A DNA stretch of 64,000 nucleotides, from positions 1 through 64,000 of the forward strand of contig NZ_NKCN01000019.1 of assembly GCF_002245535.1 (NCBI RefSeq), given 5' to 3'. The position numbers and the translations under genes are program-made. The notes under the pieces are model-generated. The model had not been told where the DNA came from, did no database searches, and saw only the letters and a list, made by a program, of their open reading frames with translations. This document shows positions 33,493 through 40,873 of the stretch, piece after piece; position 1 is the stretch's first letter, and each line of letters opens with the position of its first letter. The stretch comes from Mycobacterium lehmannii. GTDB lineage: Bacteria > Actinomycetota > Actinomycetes > Mycobacteriales > Mycobacteriaceae.

Positions 33493-34268
33493 GGGCTTCG
33501 CAGCGGGTCGGCCAACGCTTCGGCGATACCGTCCGGCGTCTCGAGGTCCACTCCGTCGATGTCGTCGGGGATCGCGGCTTCGGGGGCGGACGCGCGTCCG
33601 CGCGCGGGTCGGACCGCCTTGTAGCCGACGTTGCGCACGGTGCCGATCAGCGATTCGTATTCGGGGCCGAGCTTGGCGCGCAACCGTCGCACGTGCACAT
33701 CCACCGTCCGGGTGCCGCCGAAGAAGTCGTAACCCCAGACCTCCTGCAACAGCTGCGCGCGGGTGAAGACCCGGCCGGCGTGCTGGGCCAGGTACTTGAG
33801 CAACTCGAATTCCTTGTAGGTCAGGTCGAGGGGGCGACCGCGAAGGCGGGCGGTGTAGGTGCCCTCATCGATCACCAGTTCGCCAAGGCTGATCTTGCCG
33901 ACGTTCTCCTGGTTGGCCACTCCGCCGCGGCGTCCGACGAGCAGCCGCAGCCGCGCGTCGATTTCGGCGGGCCCGGTGCTGGGCAGCAGGATCTCGTCAA
34001 GACCCCATTCGACGTTGACGGCCACCAGACCGCCTTCGTTGACGACGGCCACCACGGGCACCGAGGTGCCGGTCGTGCCCAGCAGCCTGCACAAGCCGCG
34101 AGCCGCGGCGAGGTCGGTGCGTGCGTCGACGATCGCGACGTCGGCGCTGCCGGCCTCCAGAAGCGACGACACCTCGGTCGGCGCGGTCCGCACCGTGTGA
34201 GCGAGAAGCGACAGCGACGGCAGCACAGACTCAGGGTGTGGGTCAACTGTCAGTAGCAGTAGATCCAA
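33489..34268 (-). CDS. glnR: OmpR-type response regulator GlnR
   Basis: A 259-residue protein with an N-terminal receiver-like domain (1-120, with the aspartate in VAIVDARTD) and a C-terminal winged helix (about 140-230: LTYKEFELLKYLAQHAGRVF, RTVDVHVRRLRAKLGP). The matching M. tuberculosis gene Rv0818 is GlnR, the nitrogen-assimilation regulator, which acts without a partner kinase. The TTG at 34268 is chosen because GGAGGG lies 5 nt upstream; a TTG at 34280 is the alternative. It overlaps mshD, so nitrogen control and mycothiol synthesis are co-transcribed. Confidence 0.88.
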   Translation of the reverse strand: MDLLLLTVDPHPESVLPSLSLLAHTVRTAPTEVSSLLEAGSADVAIVDARTDLAAARGLCRLLGTTGTSVPVVAVVNEGGLVAVNVEWGLDEILLPSTGPAEIDARLRLLVGRRGGVANQENVGKISLGELVIDEGTYTARLRGRPLDLTYKEFELLKYLAQHAGRVFTRAQLLQEVWGYDFFGGTRTVDVHVRRLRAKLGPEYESLIGTVRNVGYKAVRPARGRASAPEAAIPDDIDGVDLETPDGIAEALADPLRSP

Positions 34269-34428
34269 CTGGCCCTCCAACAGCCATAGGGACCTCGCCT
34301 GGACATCTTTGTCGGTCGGTGACTTCCCAGATTCATGCTCGACATGCGCCCGTTACCGGGGCGATGGTTTTCTAACGATAGCGTGCAACCCGCTTATCAG
34401 CTGCGTCGAACGGAGCGTTGAGCCCGCC

Positions 34429-35244
34429 GTGAGCCAGAATGTGCGGGTGCGCAAGCTGCTGCTCGGGGTGTTGGCGACGGTGCTGGCGGTCGCCCTGTGC
34501 GCCGTCGGAGCCGATTTCGGCGCGGCGATCTACGCCGAATATCGGCTGGCCAGAAGCGTGCGCACCGCCGCTGACCTGCAACACGACCCGTCGGTGGCGA
34601 TCCTCGGGTTCCCGTTCACCACCCAGGCGGCCGACCGTCACTACGACGAGGTCGAGATCAGGGCGAACGGCGTCGGCAACCGGGTGGTCGGCAAGGCGTC
34701 GTTGGAGGCGACGCTGCACGACATCGATCTGCCCGGCGATTCGTGGCTCGTCGAACCCGACGCCACGCTGCGGGTCGGCAAGGCCGAGAGCCGCATCATC
34801 ATCGACTCGACGCATCTGGGCCGGTTCATGGACATCCCGGATCTGCTGGTCGAGGCGCCGACGGGAGAGAGCAACGACGCCACGGGCGGCACCACCGAAT
34901 CGGGTATCTCCAGTAACAAGGGCGTGGTGTTCACGGGAACGCCGACGAAAGCCGACTTCCACGAGAGGGTGAGCATCGCAGTGGACCTCGAGGTCGCCGG
35001 CCCGGACCAGACGACGTTGGTGATGACGGCCACCGGCGTGCTGACCGGTCCCGGCACGGCCGATCAGGAGGTGCCCGACGACAAGGAGGACGCCGTGCTG
35101 GCCGCGTTCACCGCGAGCCTGCCCGGACAGAAGCTGCCGTTCGGGCTGGCGCCGACCGCGCAGGGTGCCCGAGGCTCCGACATCATCATCGAGGGCATCG
35201 CCGAGGGAGTATCCGTCGCGCTCACGGAGTTCCATCTGTCATGA
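34429..35244 (+). CDS. lmeA: DUF2993 lipid-binding protein LmeA
   Basis: A 271-residue exported protein of the DUF2993 family. In mycobacteria LmeA is needed for elongation of lipomannan and related mannosylated lipids at the cell envelope. An N-terminal signal or anchor helix (KLLLGVLATVLAVALCAVGADFGAAIY) is followed by the beta-rich domain (VRTAADLQHDPSVAILGFPFTTQAADRHYDEVEI). GTGs at 34429, 34441 and 34447 are all possible starts; the first is listed. The stop overlaps the thioredoxin start (ATGA). Confidence 0.82.
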   Translation: MSQNVRVRKLLLGVLATVLAVALCAVGADFGAAIYAEYRLARSVRTAADLQHDPSVAILGFPFTTQAADRHYDEVEIRANGVGNRVVGKASLEATLHDIDLPGDSWLVEPDATLRVGKAESRIIIDSTHLGRFMDIPDLLVEAPTGESNDATGGTTESGISSNKGVVFTGTPTKADFHERVSIAVDLEVAGPDQTTLVMTATGVLTGPGTADQEVPDDKEDAVLAAFTASLPGQKLPFGLAPTAQGARGSDIIIEGIAEGVSVALTEFHLS

Positions 35245-35663
35245 GCTCTTCCTGGGTCTTGGCGATCACTGTGCTCATCGCGGCGCTCGGTGTCGCCTTC
35301 GTGATCGGGCGGCTGCTCACGCTTCGAGCGGGCTTGCGCGCGGCGAGCGAGGCCGCGGCCAACGTCGACACCAGCGATCTCGGCCTGTCGACGACCGGGC
35401 CGACCGTCGTGCACTTCTCCGCCGAGTGGTGCGGGCCGTGCGCCGCGGTGCGCAAGGTGGTCGACGAGGTCTGTGCGGAGCTACCCGCGGTCGCCCACCT
35501 CGAGATCGACATCGACGCCAACCCGGAGGCGGCGCGGCGTCTTTCGGTGCTCTCGCTTCCCACCACCATCCTGTTCGACAGGGACGGTCGGCCCCGTTAT
35601 CGGACTCATGGTGTCCCCCAGGCCGCTGACCTGCGCTCGGCTCTGAAACCGCTGTTGGCTTGA
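35241..35663 (+). CDS. Membrane-anchored thioredoxin-like protein
   Basis: A 140-residue thioredoxin with an N-terminal membrane helix (about residues 5-25) and a WCGPC active site (W63, C64, C67). The cis-proline is in LSLPTTILFDRDGR. Topology suggests the fold lies outside or at the membrane face. M. tuberculosis Rv0816c (thiX) is its positional equivalent. It overlaps lmeA by 4 nt and is followed by the poly-Cys attenuator and sulfur genes. Confidence 0.88.
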   Translation: MSSSWVLAITVLIAALGVAFVIGRLLTLRAGLRAASEAAANVDTSDLGLSTTGPTVVHFSAEWCGPCAAVRKVVDEVCAELPAVAHLEIDIDANPEAARRLSVLSLPTTILFDRDGRPRYRTHGVPQAADLRSALKPLLA

Positions 35664-35679
35664 TCACCGTGTCGATTGG

Positions 35680-35685
35680 TAAGCT
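35680..35685 (+). promoter_or_regulatory. -10 element of the leaderless poly-Cys leader promoter
   Basis: TAAGCT followed by 7 nt and the GTG at 35693. The spacing places the transcription start on the start codon. Confidence 0.5.
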
Positions 35686-35692
35686 GTCCGGC

Positions 35693-35785
35693 GTGTCCGC
35701 CCGCCTCGAGCCGATGCTCACCAAGCGCCGCGCAGTCGATCTGTGCCGCGTTGCGGGTTCTTGCTGTTGTTGTTGCAGCTGCTGA
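35693..35785 (+). CDS. Poly-cysteine leader peptide (cysteine-responsive attenuator)
   Basis: A 30-codon open frame with a GTG start at 35693, an internal in-frame ATG at 35714, and a terminus that reads GSCCCCCSC (five consecutive cysteines, seven in total). It ends 92 nt before the DUF4395 ATG. Poly-Cys leaderless short ORFs in this position upstream of DUF4395 and cysA2 are known in mycobacteria to sense cysteine: when Cys-tRNA is scarce the ribosome stalls in the Cys run and downstream translation is released. The control here is inferred from that precedent. Confidence 0.75.
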   Translation: MSARLEPMLTKRRAVDLCRVAGSCCCCCSC

Positions 35786-35877
35786 GTAGCCGCGCCGTTC
35801 TTCGCGCCGCACTCGGGAGCGACCCCTGTGGTCCTTCCCAGCCCAGCCCAGCCCATGACCGCAACAGGAGCGCACGA
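35786..35877 (+). promoter_or_regulatory. Attenuator leader between poly-Cys ORF and DUF4395 gene
   Basis: The 92 nt hold pyrimidine-rich GGTCCTTCC and CCCCTG segments (about 35823-35838) that could pair with the CAGGAG ribosome site (35865-35870). A sequestering structure opened by a ribosome stalled on the Cys run would give cysteine-dependent control. The fold is not calculated. Confidence 0.4.
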
Positions 35878-36369
35878 ATGCCAACGACAGATATGTCGAC
35901 AACGCGAAGCCGGACACCTGACCAGGTGGACGTGCGCGGGCCGCGGTTCGCCGCGTGGCTCACGACCGTCGTGCTCGTGGCAACCCTGCTGCTGTGGCCG
36001 GTGAGCCCGGCGGCGTCGGCAATCGTGCTGGGCCTGCAAGCGGCCGTGTTCGCCCTCGGGGCATGGCGCGGGCCGCGTTCACATCCGTACGGCCTGATCT
36101 TCGCCCGGCTTATCGCCCCGCGGCTGGGGCCCGTCAGCGAGAAGGAGTCGGTGGCGCCGCTGAAGTTCGCGCAGTTCGTCGGGCTCGTCTTCGCGGTGGC
36201 CGGCGTCGCCGGGTTCGCGACCGGTTTCGGGCTGCTCGGTCTGATCGCCATCGGCCTCGCGCTGGTGGCGGTGTTCGTCAATGCGGCCTTCGGCATCTGC
36301 CTGGGCTGCCAGCTCTACCCGCTCGTCGCGCGCGTTCGAAGGAACACGAGCGCACCGTCACCCGCATAG
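35878..36369 (+). CDS. DUF4395 integral membrane protein
   Basis: A 163-residue protein with a short polar N-terminus, then four predicted membrane helices: about 26-46, 49-66, 100-120 and 122-144. A conserved CLGCQLYP motif lies near the end of the last helix. DUF4395 genes are commonly beside thioredoxin and sulfurtransferase genes, as here, suggesting a role in sulfur or thiol handling. The ATG at 35878 follows CAGGAG at 8 nt; a longer frame that reads through the leader peptide region is rejected. Confidence 0.8.
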   Translation: MPTTDMSTTRSRTPDQVDVRGPRFAAWLTTVVLVATLLLWPVSPAASAIVLGLQAAVFALGAWRGPRSHPYGLIFARLIAPRLGPVSEKESVAPLKFAQFVGLVFAVAGVAGFATGFGLLGLIAIGLALVAVFVNAAFGICLGCQLYPLVARVRRNTSAPSPA

Positions 36370-36405
36370 AACTTCAAACCTGAAGCAACCGAAAGGATCT
36401 CCTCT

Positions 36406-37239
36406 ATGGCACGCTCCGACGTCCTGGTCACGGCTGACTGGGCCGAGAGCAATCTCAACGCACCGAACATCGTGTTCGTCGAGGTCGACGAAGACACCAG
36501 CGCCTACGACGACGGCCACATCGAGGGCGCGGTCAAGATCGACTGGAAGACCGACCTCCAAGACCCGGTGCGCCGCGATTTCGTTGACCAGGAACAGTTT
36601 TCGAAGCTGCTGAGCGAGCGCGGCATCTCGAACGACGACACCGTGGTCCTGTACGGCGGCAACAACAACTGGTTCGCCGCGTACGCCTACTGGTACTTCA
36701 AGCTGTACGGGCACCAGGACGTCAAGCTGCTCGACGGCGGCCGCAAGAAGTGGGAGCTCGACGGACGTCCGCTGTCCACCGAGGTGGTCAAGCGACCCGC
36801 GACCAGCTATACGGCCAAGGCGCCCGACAACAGCATCCGGGCCTTCCGCGACGAGGTGATCGCGGCGATCGACAACAAGAACCTCGTCGACGTGCGCTCC
36901 CCCGACGAGTTCTCCGGCAAGATCCTGGCTCCTGCGCACCTGCCCCAGGAGCAGAGCCAGCGGCCCGGGCATATCCCCGGCGCCATCAACGTTCCGTGGA
37001 GCAAGGCGGCCAATGACGACGGCACCTTCAAATCCGATGAGGCGCTGGAGAAGCTGTACGCCGAGGCTGGGCTGGACGGTGAGAAGGAGACCATCGCTTA
37101 CTGCCGAATCGGTGAGCGCTCGTCGCACACCTGGTTCGTGCTGCAGGAACTGCTCGGACACAAGAACGTCAAGAACTACGACGGCAGTTGGACCGAATAC
37201 GGCTCCCTGGTGGGGGCCCCGATCGAGTTGGGAAATTGA
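36406..37239 (+). CDS. cysA2: Thiosulfate sulfurtransferase (rhodanese) CysA2
   Basis: A 277-residue two-domain rhodanese. The active cysteine is C233 in AYCRIGERSSHTW, within the loop of the C-terminal domain. The N-terminal domain lacks a catalytic cysteine. Expected reaction: transfer of sulfane sulfur from thiosulfate to a thiol acceptor. It matches M. tuberculosis Rv0815c. It lies 36 nt downstream of DUF4395 and the sseC gene starts 1 nt after its stop, so the three are one transcription unit under the poly-Cys leader. Confidence 0.92.
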   Translation: MARSDVLVTADWAESNLNAPNIVFVEVDEDTSAYDDGHIEGAVKIDWKTDLQDPVRRDFVDQEQFSKLLSERGISNDDTVVLYGGNNNWFAAYAYWYFKLYGHQDVKLLDGGRKKWELDGRPLSTEVVKRPATSYTAKAPDNSIRAFRDEVIAAIDNKNLVDVRSPDEFSGKILAPAHLPQEQSQRPGHIPGAINVPWSKAANDDGTFKSDEALEKLYAEAGLDGEKETIAYCRIGERSSHTWFVLQELLGHKNVKNYDGSWTEYGSLVGAPIELGN

Positions 37240-37240
37240 T

Positions 37241-37543
37241 ATGTGCTCTGCCCCGAAACAAGGCCTGACATTGCCCGCCAGCGTCGACTTGGAGAAGGAG
37301 ACGGTGATCACCGGCCGCGTCGTTGACGGGTCCGGACAGGCCGTCGGCGGTGCGTTCGTGCGCCTGCTGGACAGCTCTGACGAGTTCACCGCCGAGGTGG
37401 TTGCGTCGGCCACCGGTGACTTCCGGTTCTTCGCCGCGCCCGGCACGTGGACGCTGCGCGCACTGTCGAAGGTCGGCAACGGTGACGCCGTCGTCGCGCC
37501 CTCCGGCGCGGGCATCCACGAGGTCGACGTCAAGGTCGCCTGA
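37241..37543 (+). CDS. sseC: SseC-type DUF1416 protein
   Basis: A 100-residue beta-rich protein (GRVVDGSGQAVGGAFVRLLDSSDEFTAEVVASATGDFRFFAAPGTWTLRAL) of the DUF1416/SseC family, similar to a prealbumin-like fold. The ATG at 37241 follows the cysA2 stop by 1 nt, and length equals M. tuberculosis SseC2. The function is unknown; its constant link to cysA suggests a role with the sulfurtransferase. Confidence 0.88.
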   Translation: MCSAPKQGLTLPASVDLEKETVITGRVVDGSGQAVGGAFVRLLDSSDEFTAEVVASATGDFRFFAAPGTWTLRALSKVGNGDAVVAPSGAGIHEVDVKVA

Positions 37544-37610
37544 CGACGAGCGAGGCGAGGGACGAGCCGAGTAGGAGTCAGGCAATCGGGGTCGCCTGCG
37601 CGATTCAGCT

Positions 37611-37666
37611 CGAAACTGAACTTGTGTGCGATGATCCGCGCGGACTCGCACACAAGTTCAGTTTCG
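37611..37666. repeat. 21-bp perfect inverted repeat (cruciform-forming)
   Basis: The arms 37611-37631 (starts CGAAACTGAACTTG) and 37646-37666 (ends CAAGTTCAGTTTCG) are exact reverse complements across all 21 positions. The 14-nt spacer contains TCCGCGCGGA, itself a palindrome. It lies 67 nt after sseC and about 60 nt before the next leaderless gene. It could terminate cysA2-sseC transcripts. The AT-richer arms differ from the surrounding sequence, which also suggests a dispersed element. Confidence 0.7.
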
Positions 37667-37715
37667 GCGCACGAGGCCATGCAGAGGCTGACGCACTCTG
37701 CCTTCGGCGGCCGAC

Positions 37716-37721
37716 TAGACT
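37716..37721 (+). promoter_or_regulatory. -10 element of leaderless promoter, small membrane peptide
   Basis: TAGACT followed by 7 nt and the GTG at 37729. Confidence 0.5.
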
Positions 37722-37728
37722 CTTGCCC

Positions 37729-37827
37729 GTGGTGCTGTTCTTCGAACTTTTGCTCGTAGCCGCGACCCTGGTGATCACCTGGTTCGCGTTGTACGCGGTG
37801 TACCGGCTGATCACCGACGAGTCGTGA
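37729..37827 (+). CDS. Single-helix membrane microprotein
   Basis: A 32-residue peptide, almost entirely one membrane helix (LFFELLLVAATLVITWFALYAVY) with a short charged tail RLITDES. The GTG at 37729 is chosen because a TANNNT hexamer lies 7 nt upstream; an adjacent in-frame GTG at 37732 is an alternative. It overlaps the nitrobindin-like gene by 4 nt (GTGA), so translational coupling is likely. It is too short for a confident family, but the helix and overlap argue that it is real. Confidence 0.6.
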   Translation: MVLFFELLLVAATLVITWFALYAVYRLITDES

Positions 37828-38453
37828 CGTCCGGAGACGACGCAGTAGCGGCCGCCGCAGAACGAGCGAAAACGACCGCCGCGCGCAACATCCCGGCTTT
37901 CGGCGATCTTCCCGCACCTGCCGACACGGCCAATCTCCGCGAGGGCGCGAACCTCAACGACGCGCTGCTGGCGCTGCTGCCACTCGTCGGTGTCTGGCGC
38001 GGCGAAGGCGAGGGCCGCGGCGCCGACGGTGACTACCGGTTCGGCCAACAGATCGTGGCCTCCCACGACGGCGGCGACTACCTGATCTGGGAAGCGCGCT
38101 CGTGGCGGCTCAGCGAGTCCGGCGACTTCGAGGCGCACACGCTGCGCGAGTCCGGCTTCTGGCGTTTCGTCAACGACCCGGCCGACCCTTCTGAATCCCA
38201 GGCCATCGAACTGCTGCTGGCCCATTCCGCGGGCTATATCGAGTTGTTCTACGGCCGCCCTCTTTCCCAGTCGTCGTGGGAACTGGTCACCGATGCGTTG
38301 GCGCGCAGCAAGTCCGGGATGCTGGTCGGTGGCGCCAAACGGCTGTACGGCATCGTCGAGGGCGGTGATCTGGCCTACGTCGAGGAGCGTGTCGACGCCG
38401 ACGGCGGCCTTGTCCCCCACCTATCGGCCCGGCTGTCGAGGTTCGCAGGCTGA
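37824..38453 (+). CDS. Nitrobindin-like beta-barrel (DUF1794/FABP-like) protein
   Basis: A 209-residue protein like M. tuberculosis Rv0813c, a ten-stranded lipocalin-like barrel. Nitrobindin relatives bind haem and react with peroxynitrite or nitric oxide. The motif GVWRGEGEGRG (about residues 56-66) is the family GxWxGxG signature. The C-terminal GDLAYVEERVDADGGLVPHLSARLSRF includes a histidine that may ligate haem. Start overlaps the upstream membrane peptide and the stop overlaps the lipoprotein start. Confidence 0.85.
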   Translation: MTSGDDAVAAAAERAKTTAARNIPAFGDLPAPADTANLREGANLNDALLALLPLVGVWRGEGEGRGADGDYRFGQQIVASHDGGDYLIWEARSWRLSESGDFEAHTLRESGFWRFVNDPADPSESQAIELLLAHSAGYIELFYGRPLSQSSWELVTDALARSKSGMLVGGAKRLYGIVEGGDLAYVEERVDADGGLVPHLSARLSRFAG

Positions 38454-38761
38454 TGCGCGCGATCATGTTCGTCGCCGGCATCGCCGCGGCCGCAGCGCTG
38501 GCAGGTTGTGCGTCCGAACCACCGGACGAGCAGCAGCCCACCACCTCACAGGCCCCGGCCCAGACCACCACGTCCGAAGCCCCCGCCCAAACCACCGCGT
38601 CCCAGACCCCAGCCGGTCACGGTTCACTGGCGCAGTGTCTGAGCGACCACGGCGTACCCGCTGCGCCTGGACCTGCCGGCCCGCCACCCGGTGTCGACGC
38701 CGAGGCCTGGAACGAGGCCATGCAGGCGTGCGCCACGTTCGCGCCCGGGCCCGCCGGCTAA
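38453..38761 (+). CDS. Small lipoprotein
   Basis: A 102-residue protein with a lipobox (LAGC, cysteine at residue 19), a Thr/Gln/Pro-rich linker and a C-terminal segment with two cysteines (QCLSDHG, QACATF). The ATG overlaps the preceding stop by 1 nt (TGATG). The family is not recognised. Its last bases overlap the convergent substrate-binding protein gene by 4 nt. Confidence 0.65.
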   Translation: MRAIMFVAGIAAAAALAGCASEPPDEQQPTTSQAPAQTTTSEAPAQTTASQTPAGHGSLAQCLSDHGVPAAPGPAGPPPGVDAEAWNEAMQACATFAPGPAG

Positions 38762-39603
38762 GCCAGTTGCGGGGCCTTACCCGCCTCGGCCAACCATTCA
38801 CCGCGCAACTGCGCCAGCGTGCCGTCGTCGCGTAGCGAGTCCACGACCGAAGAGATGCAGGCGGTCAACCCGCTGCGTTTGGCGAGCACCAGGCCGAACT
38901 GCTCCGCGGCCTGGTCGCCTGCGGGCAGCTGGCCGACCATCATCCCGTCACGTAACTCGCCGACGATCGCGAACGCGGTCGGCAGATCGGCGATCAGCGC
39001 GTCGATCTCGCCGTCGGAGAGCGCCAGCTTCGCGTCGCCGTTGGTGTTGTACACCTCGACCGCGTCACGTTGGCCGACCGCCAGCGCGGCGGTGTGGCTG
39101 GTGCTGCCGACCTGGGCGCCCAGCCGCAGCTCTCTGAGGTCGCCGAGACTTTTCACGCCGGCCGCAGGCGAACCCTTGACGGTGACGACGGCTTGGTTCA
39201 CGTCGAAGTACGGCGTCGAGAAGTCGACGGCGGCCCTGCGCTGTTCGGTGATGGAGAACTGGGTCAGGTTGGCGTCGAACGATTTCGCGCCCGCGGCGAT
39301 GGCTTCTCCGAACGGCACCCGCACCCACCGCACGTCGGTGGCGGCGTATCCGAGCCGGTTCGCGATGGCGTACGCGAGCGCCGATTCGAAGCCTTCCCCG
39401 TTGGCCGGGTTGTCCCCCATGTACCACGGCGGGTACACCGGCCGATCGGTTCCGAAGGTGAAGATGCCCTTGTACAGGGTCGCCAGCTTGTCTTTGTGAC
39501 AGTCCCGCGGGTCCGGCGAGCTGTAGGGCTCAGCGGTGGGCGCACAGGCCGTCACGGCCGCGAGGGCGGTCAGCAGCACGCCGAGCTTCTTGACGATGCG
39601 CAT
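38758..39603 (-). CDS. Amino-acid-type ABC substrate-binding lipoprotein
   Basis: A 281-residue family 3 solute-binding protein. The lipobox VTACAPT gives a mature cysteine at about residue 17. The two-lobe fold includes FGTDRPVYPPWYMGDNPANGEGFESALAYAIA at the front and GAQVGSTSHTAAL and DALIADLPTAFA later. The ATG at 39603 is chosen because it begins the signal peptide; upstream in-frame ATGs only lengthen a charged start. No permease or ATPase gene is adjacent, so its transporter partner is elsewhere. The ligand is unknown. Confidence 0.75.
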   Translation of the reverse strand: MRIVKKLGVLLTALAAVTACAPTAEPYSSPDPRDCHKDKLATLYKGIFTFGTDRPVYPPWYMGDNPANGEGFESALAYAIANRLGYAATDVRWVRVPFGEAIAAGAKSFDANLTQFSITEQRRAAVDFSTPYFDVNQAVVTVKGSPAAGVKSLGDLRELRLGAQVGSTSHTAALAVGQRDAVEVYNTNGDAKLALSDGEIDALIADLPTAFAIVGELRDGMMVGQLPAGDQAAEQFGLVLAKRSGLTACISSVVDSLRDDGTLAQLRGEWLAEAGKAPQLA

Positions 39604-39934
39604 GGGCCGCATCATCGCCCGGCGCACGTCAGAACCGCGAGTCCAGGCGTGCAACGGTTCGCTACCGATTCGGCCATCAGATATGGGGCGGCCCCCGAGC
39701 CGTGTGTTCCTGGCGGACAAGACCGAGGGGCTCGGGGGCCGGGTGACTGCGGGGAATTCGCCAGCGCGCGCAGGACGCGAAGAGCCGTTAGCTCATTCCC
39801 CTGGCGCTGCTAGCTCGCAGCCACCTCACAAGTCCATAAGTCACTCAAAATTCCGGACCACCTCCTCTCCTGTGTACGAGCGACGCTACCCGCGCGCACA
39901 AGAGGCGACAACCGGATTACGGGCCATTCAGCGT
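39604..39934. other. Long leader/intergenic region with predicted structure
   Basis: 331 bases with no convincing gene lie between pabC and the substrate-binding lipoprotein, both on the minus strand. Positions 39751-39801 can form a three-way junction: outer stem GGGGAAT/ATTCCCC, with inner stems TCGC/GCGA and GAGC/GCTC. Another hairpin, GCTGC-TAGCTC-GCAGC, lies at 39806-39821. An AG-rich tract lies on the minus strand upstream. It may be a structured leader or riboswitch-like element of the lipoprotein gene, or a pabC terminator. It matches no class I recognise. Confidence 0.4.
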
Positions 39935-40822
39935 TCAGCGATCGCACACGATCGCGGCGTCGACGAGTTCGGCGAACTCGGCCGCCAGCGGGCTTGGCGT
40001 CAGCGGCGTCCCGTCCAGGGTGTGCACCCGCGCGGTCAACGTGATGCTCGACACCAGCCAAACACCCTGTGCGGTATGCAGATCCGCTGGTCGCAGCAAG
40101 CGGTAGTCGCAGTCGTAACCCTTGTCACGGGCGACGTCGAACAGCGCCTGCTGCGTGGTGCCGCGCAGGATCGGGAACCACGGCGGTGGTGTGAACAACG
40201 CGATATCGCCCGCACCGGGCTCGGACTCCGCGGCGATCACGACCGTCGAGCGCGGACCCTCGAGGATGAATCCGTCGGTGCCGACGAAGATCACGTCGCC
40301 CGCGCCGCTGCGTTCGGCATGTCGCAACGCGGCCATGTTCACCACGTACGACAGCGTCTTGGCACCGGCGAGCAGCCACGGCATCTCATCCGCGCCGTCG
40401 GAGGCGAGTCCGCGCGCCAGCGTCAGCGCGGCAAGGCCGTCACGGCGCACATCGGTCACTCGCGCGGGTAACGACCCGACCGTCGCGAACGCCGTCGGGG
40501 GCGAACCGCCTTCCCGTCCCCTGCTGTACACCAACCGCAGCACGCCCTCCTCGCCCGTCTGCGACGTCCATTGGGCCACGGCGGCGGACACCGCGGAGCG
40601 CCAGCGCGGCAGGTCGGGGTCGGGCAGATCGATCATCCGCGCCGACTGGGTGAGCCGGGACAGGTGGGCTTCGAGCAGGCATGGCCGACCGTCGCGGATC
40701 AGCAGTGTCTCGAAGACGCCGTCGCCGCGCACTGCCGCGAGGTCGTCGGCGTGCAGCAGCGGCGCCGCGGGGTCGTGCAGTCGCCCGTCAAGGGTCACCA
40801 CGACCCCGGGTTCGCCAGCCAT
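39935..40822 (-). CDS. pabC: Class IV aminotransferase, aminodeoxychorismate lyase PabC
   Basis: A 295-residue fold-type IV PLP enzyme, orthologue of M. tuberculosis Rv0812. The PLP lysine is probably in LAGAKTLSYVVNMAAL, and the family motif is EGPRSTVVI. PabC releases p-aminobenzoate and pyruvate for folate synthesis. The ATG at 40822 is used because the reading frame upstream is antisense to ygfZ. TACGCT lies 8 nt upstream, so the gene may be leaderless. It is divergent from ygfZ. Confidence 0.85.
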   Translation of the reverse strand: MAGEPGVVVTLDGRLHDPAAPLLHADDLAAVRGDGVFETLLIRDGRPCLLEAHLSRLTQSARMIDLPDPDLPRWRSAVSAAVAQWTSQTGEEGVLRLVYSRGREGGSPPTAFATVGSLPARVTDVRRDGLAALTLARGLASDGADEMPWLLAGAKTLSYVVNMAALRHAERSGAGDVIFVGTDGFILEGPRSTVVIAAESEPGAGDIALFTPPPWFPILRGTTQQALFDVARDKGYDCDYRLLRPADLHTAQGVWLVSSITLTARVHTLDGTPLTPSPLAAEFAELVDAAIVCDR

Positions 40823-40861
40823 GGGCCCACAGCGTAGCCGTGGGCCGTCGCGCGCCGAACG

Positions 40862-40867
40862 TAGAGT
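40862..40867 (+). promoter_or_regulatory. -10 element of leaderless ygfZ promoter
   Basis: TAGAGT followed by 6 nt and the GTG at 40874. Confidence 0.5.
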
Positions 40868-40873
40868 TGACCT

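Noticed and set aside
35743..35877. A longer DUF4395 frame starting at 35743
   Set aside because: It would read through the poly-Cys leader region in another frame, and the ATG at 35878 has a good ribosome site at the proper spacing.
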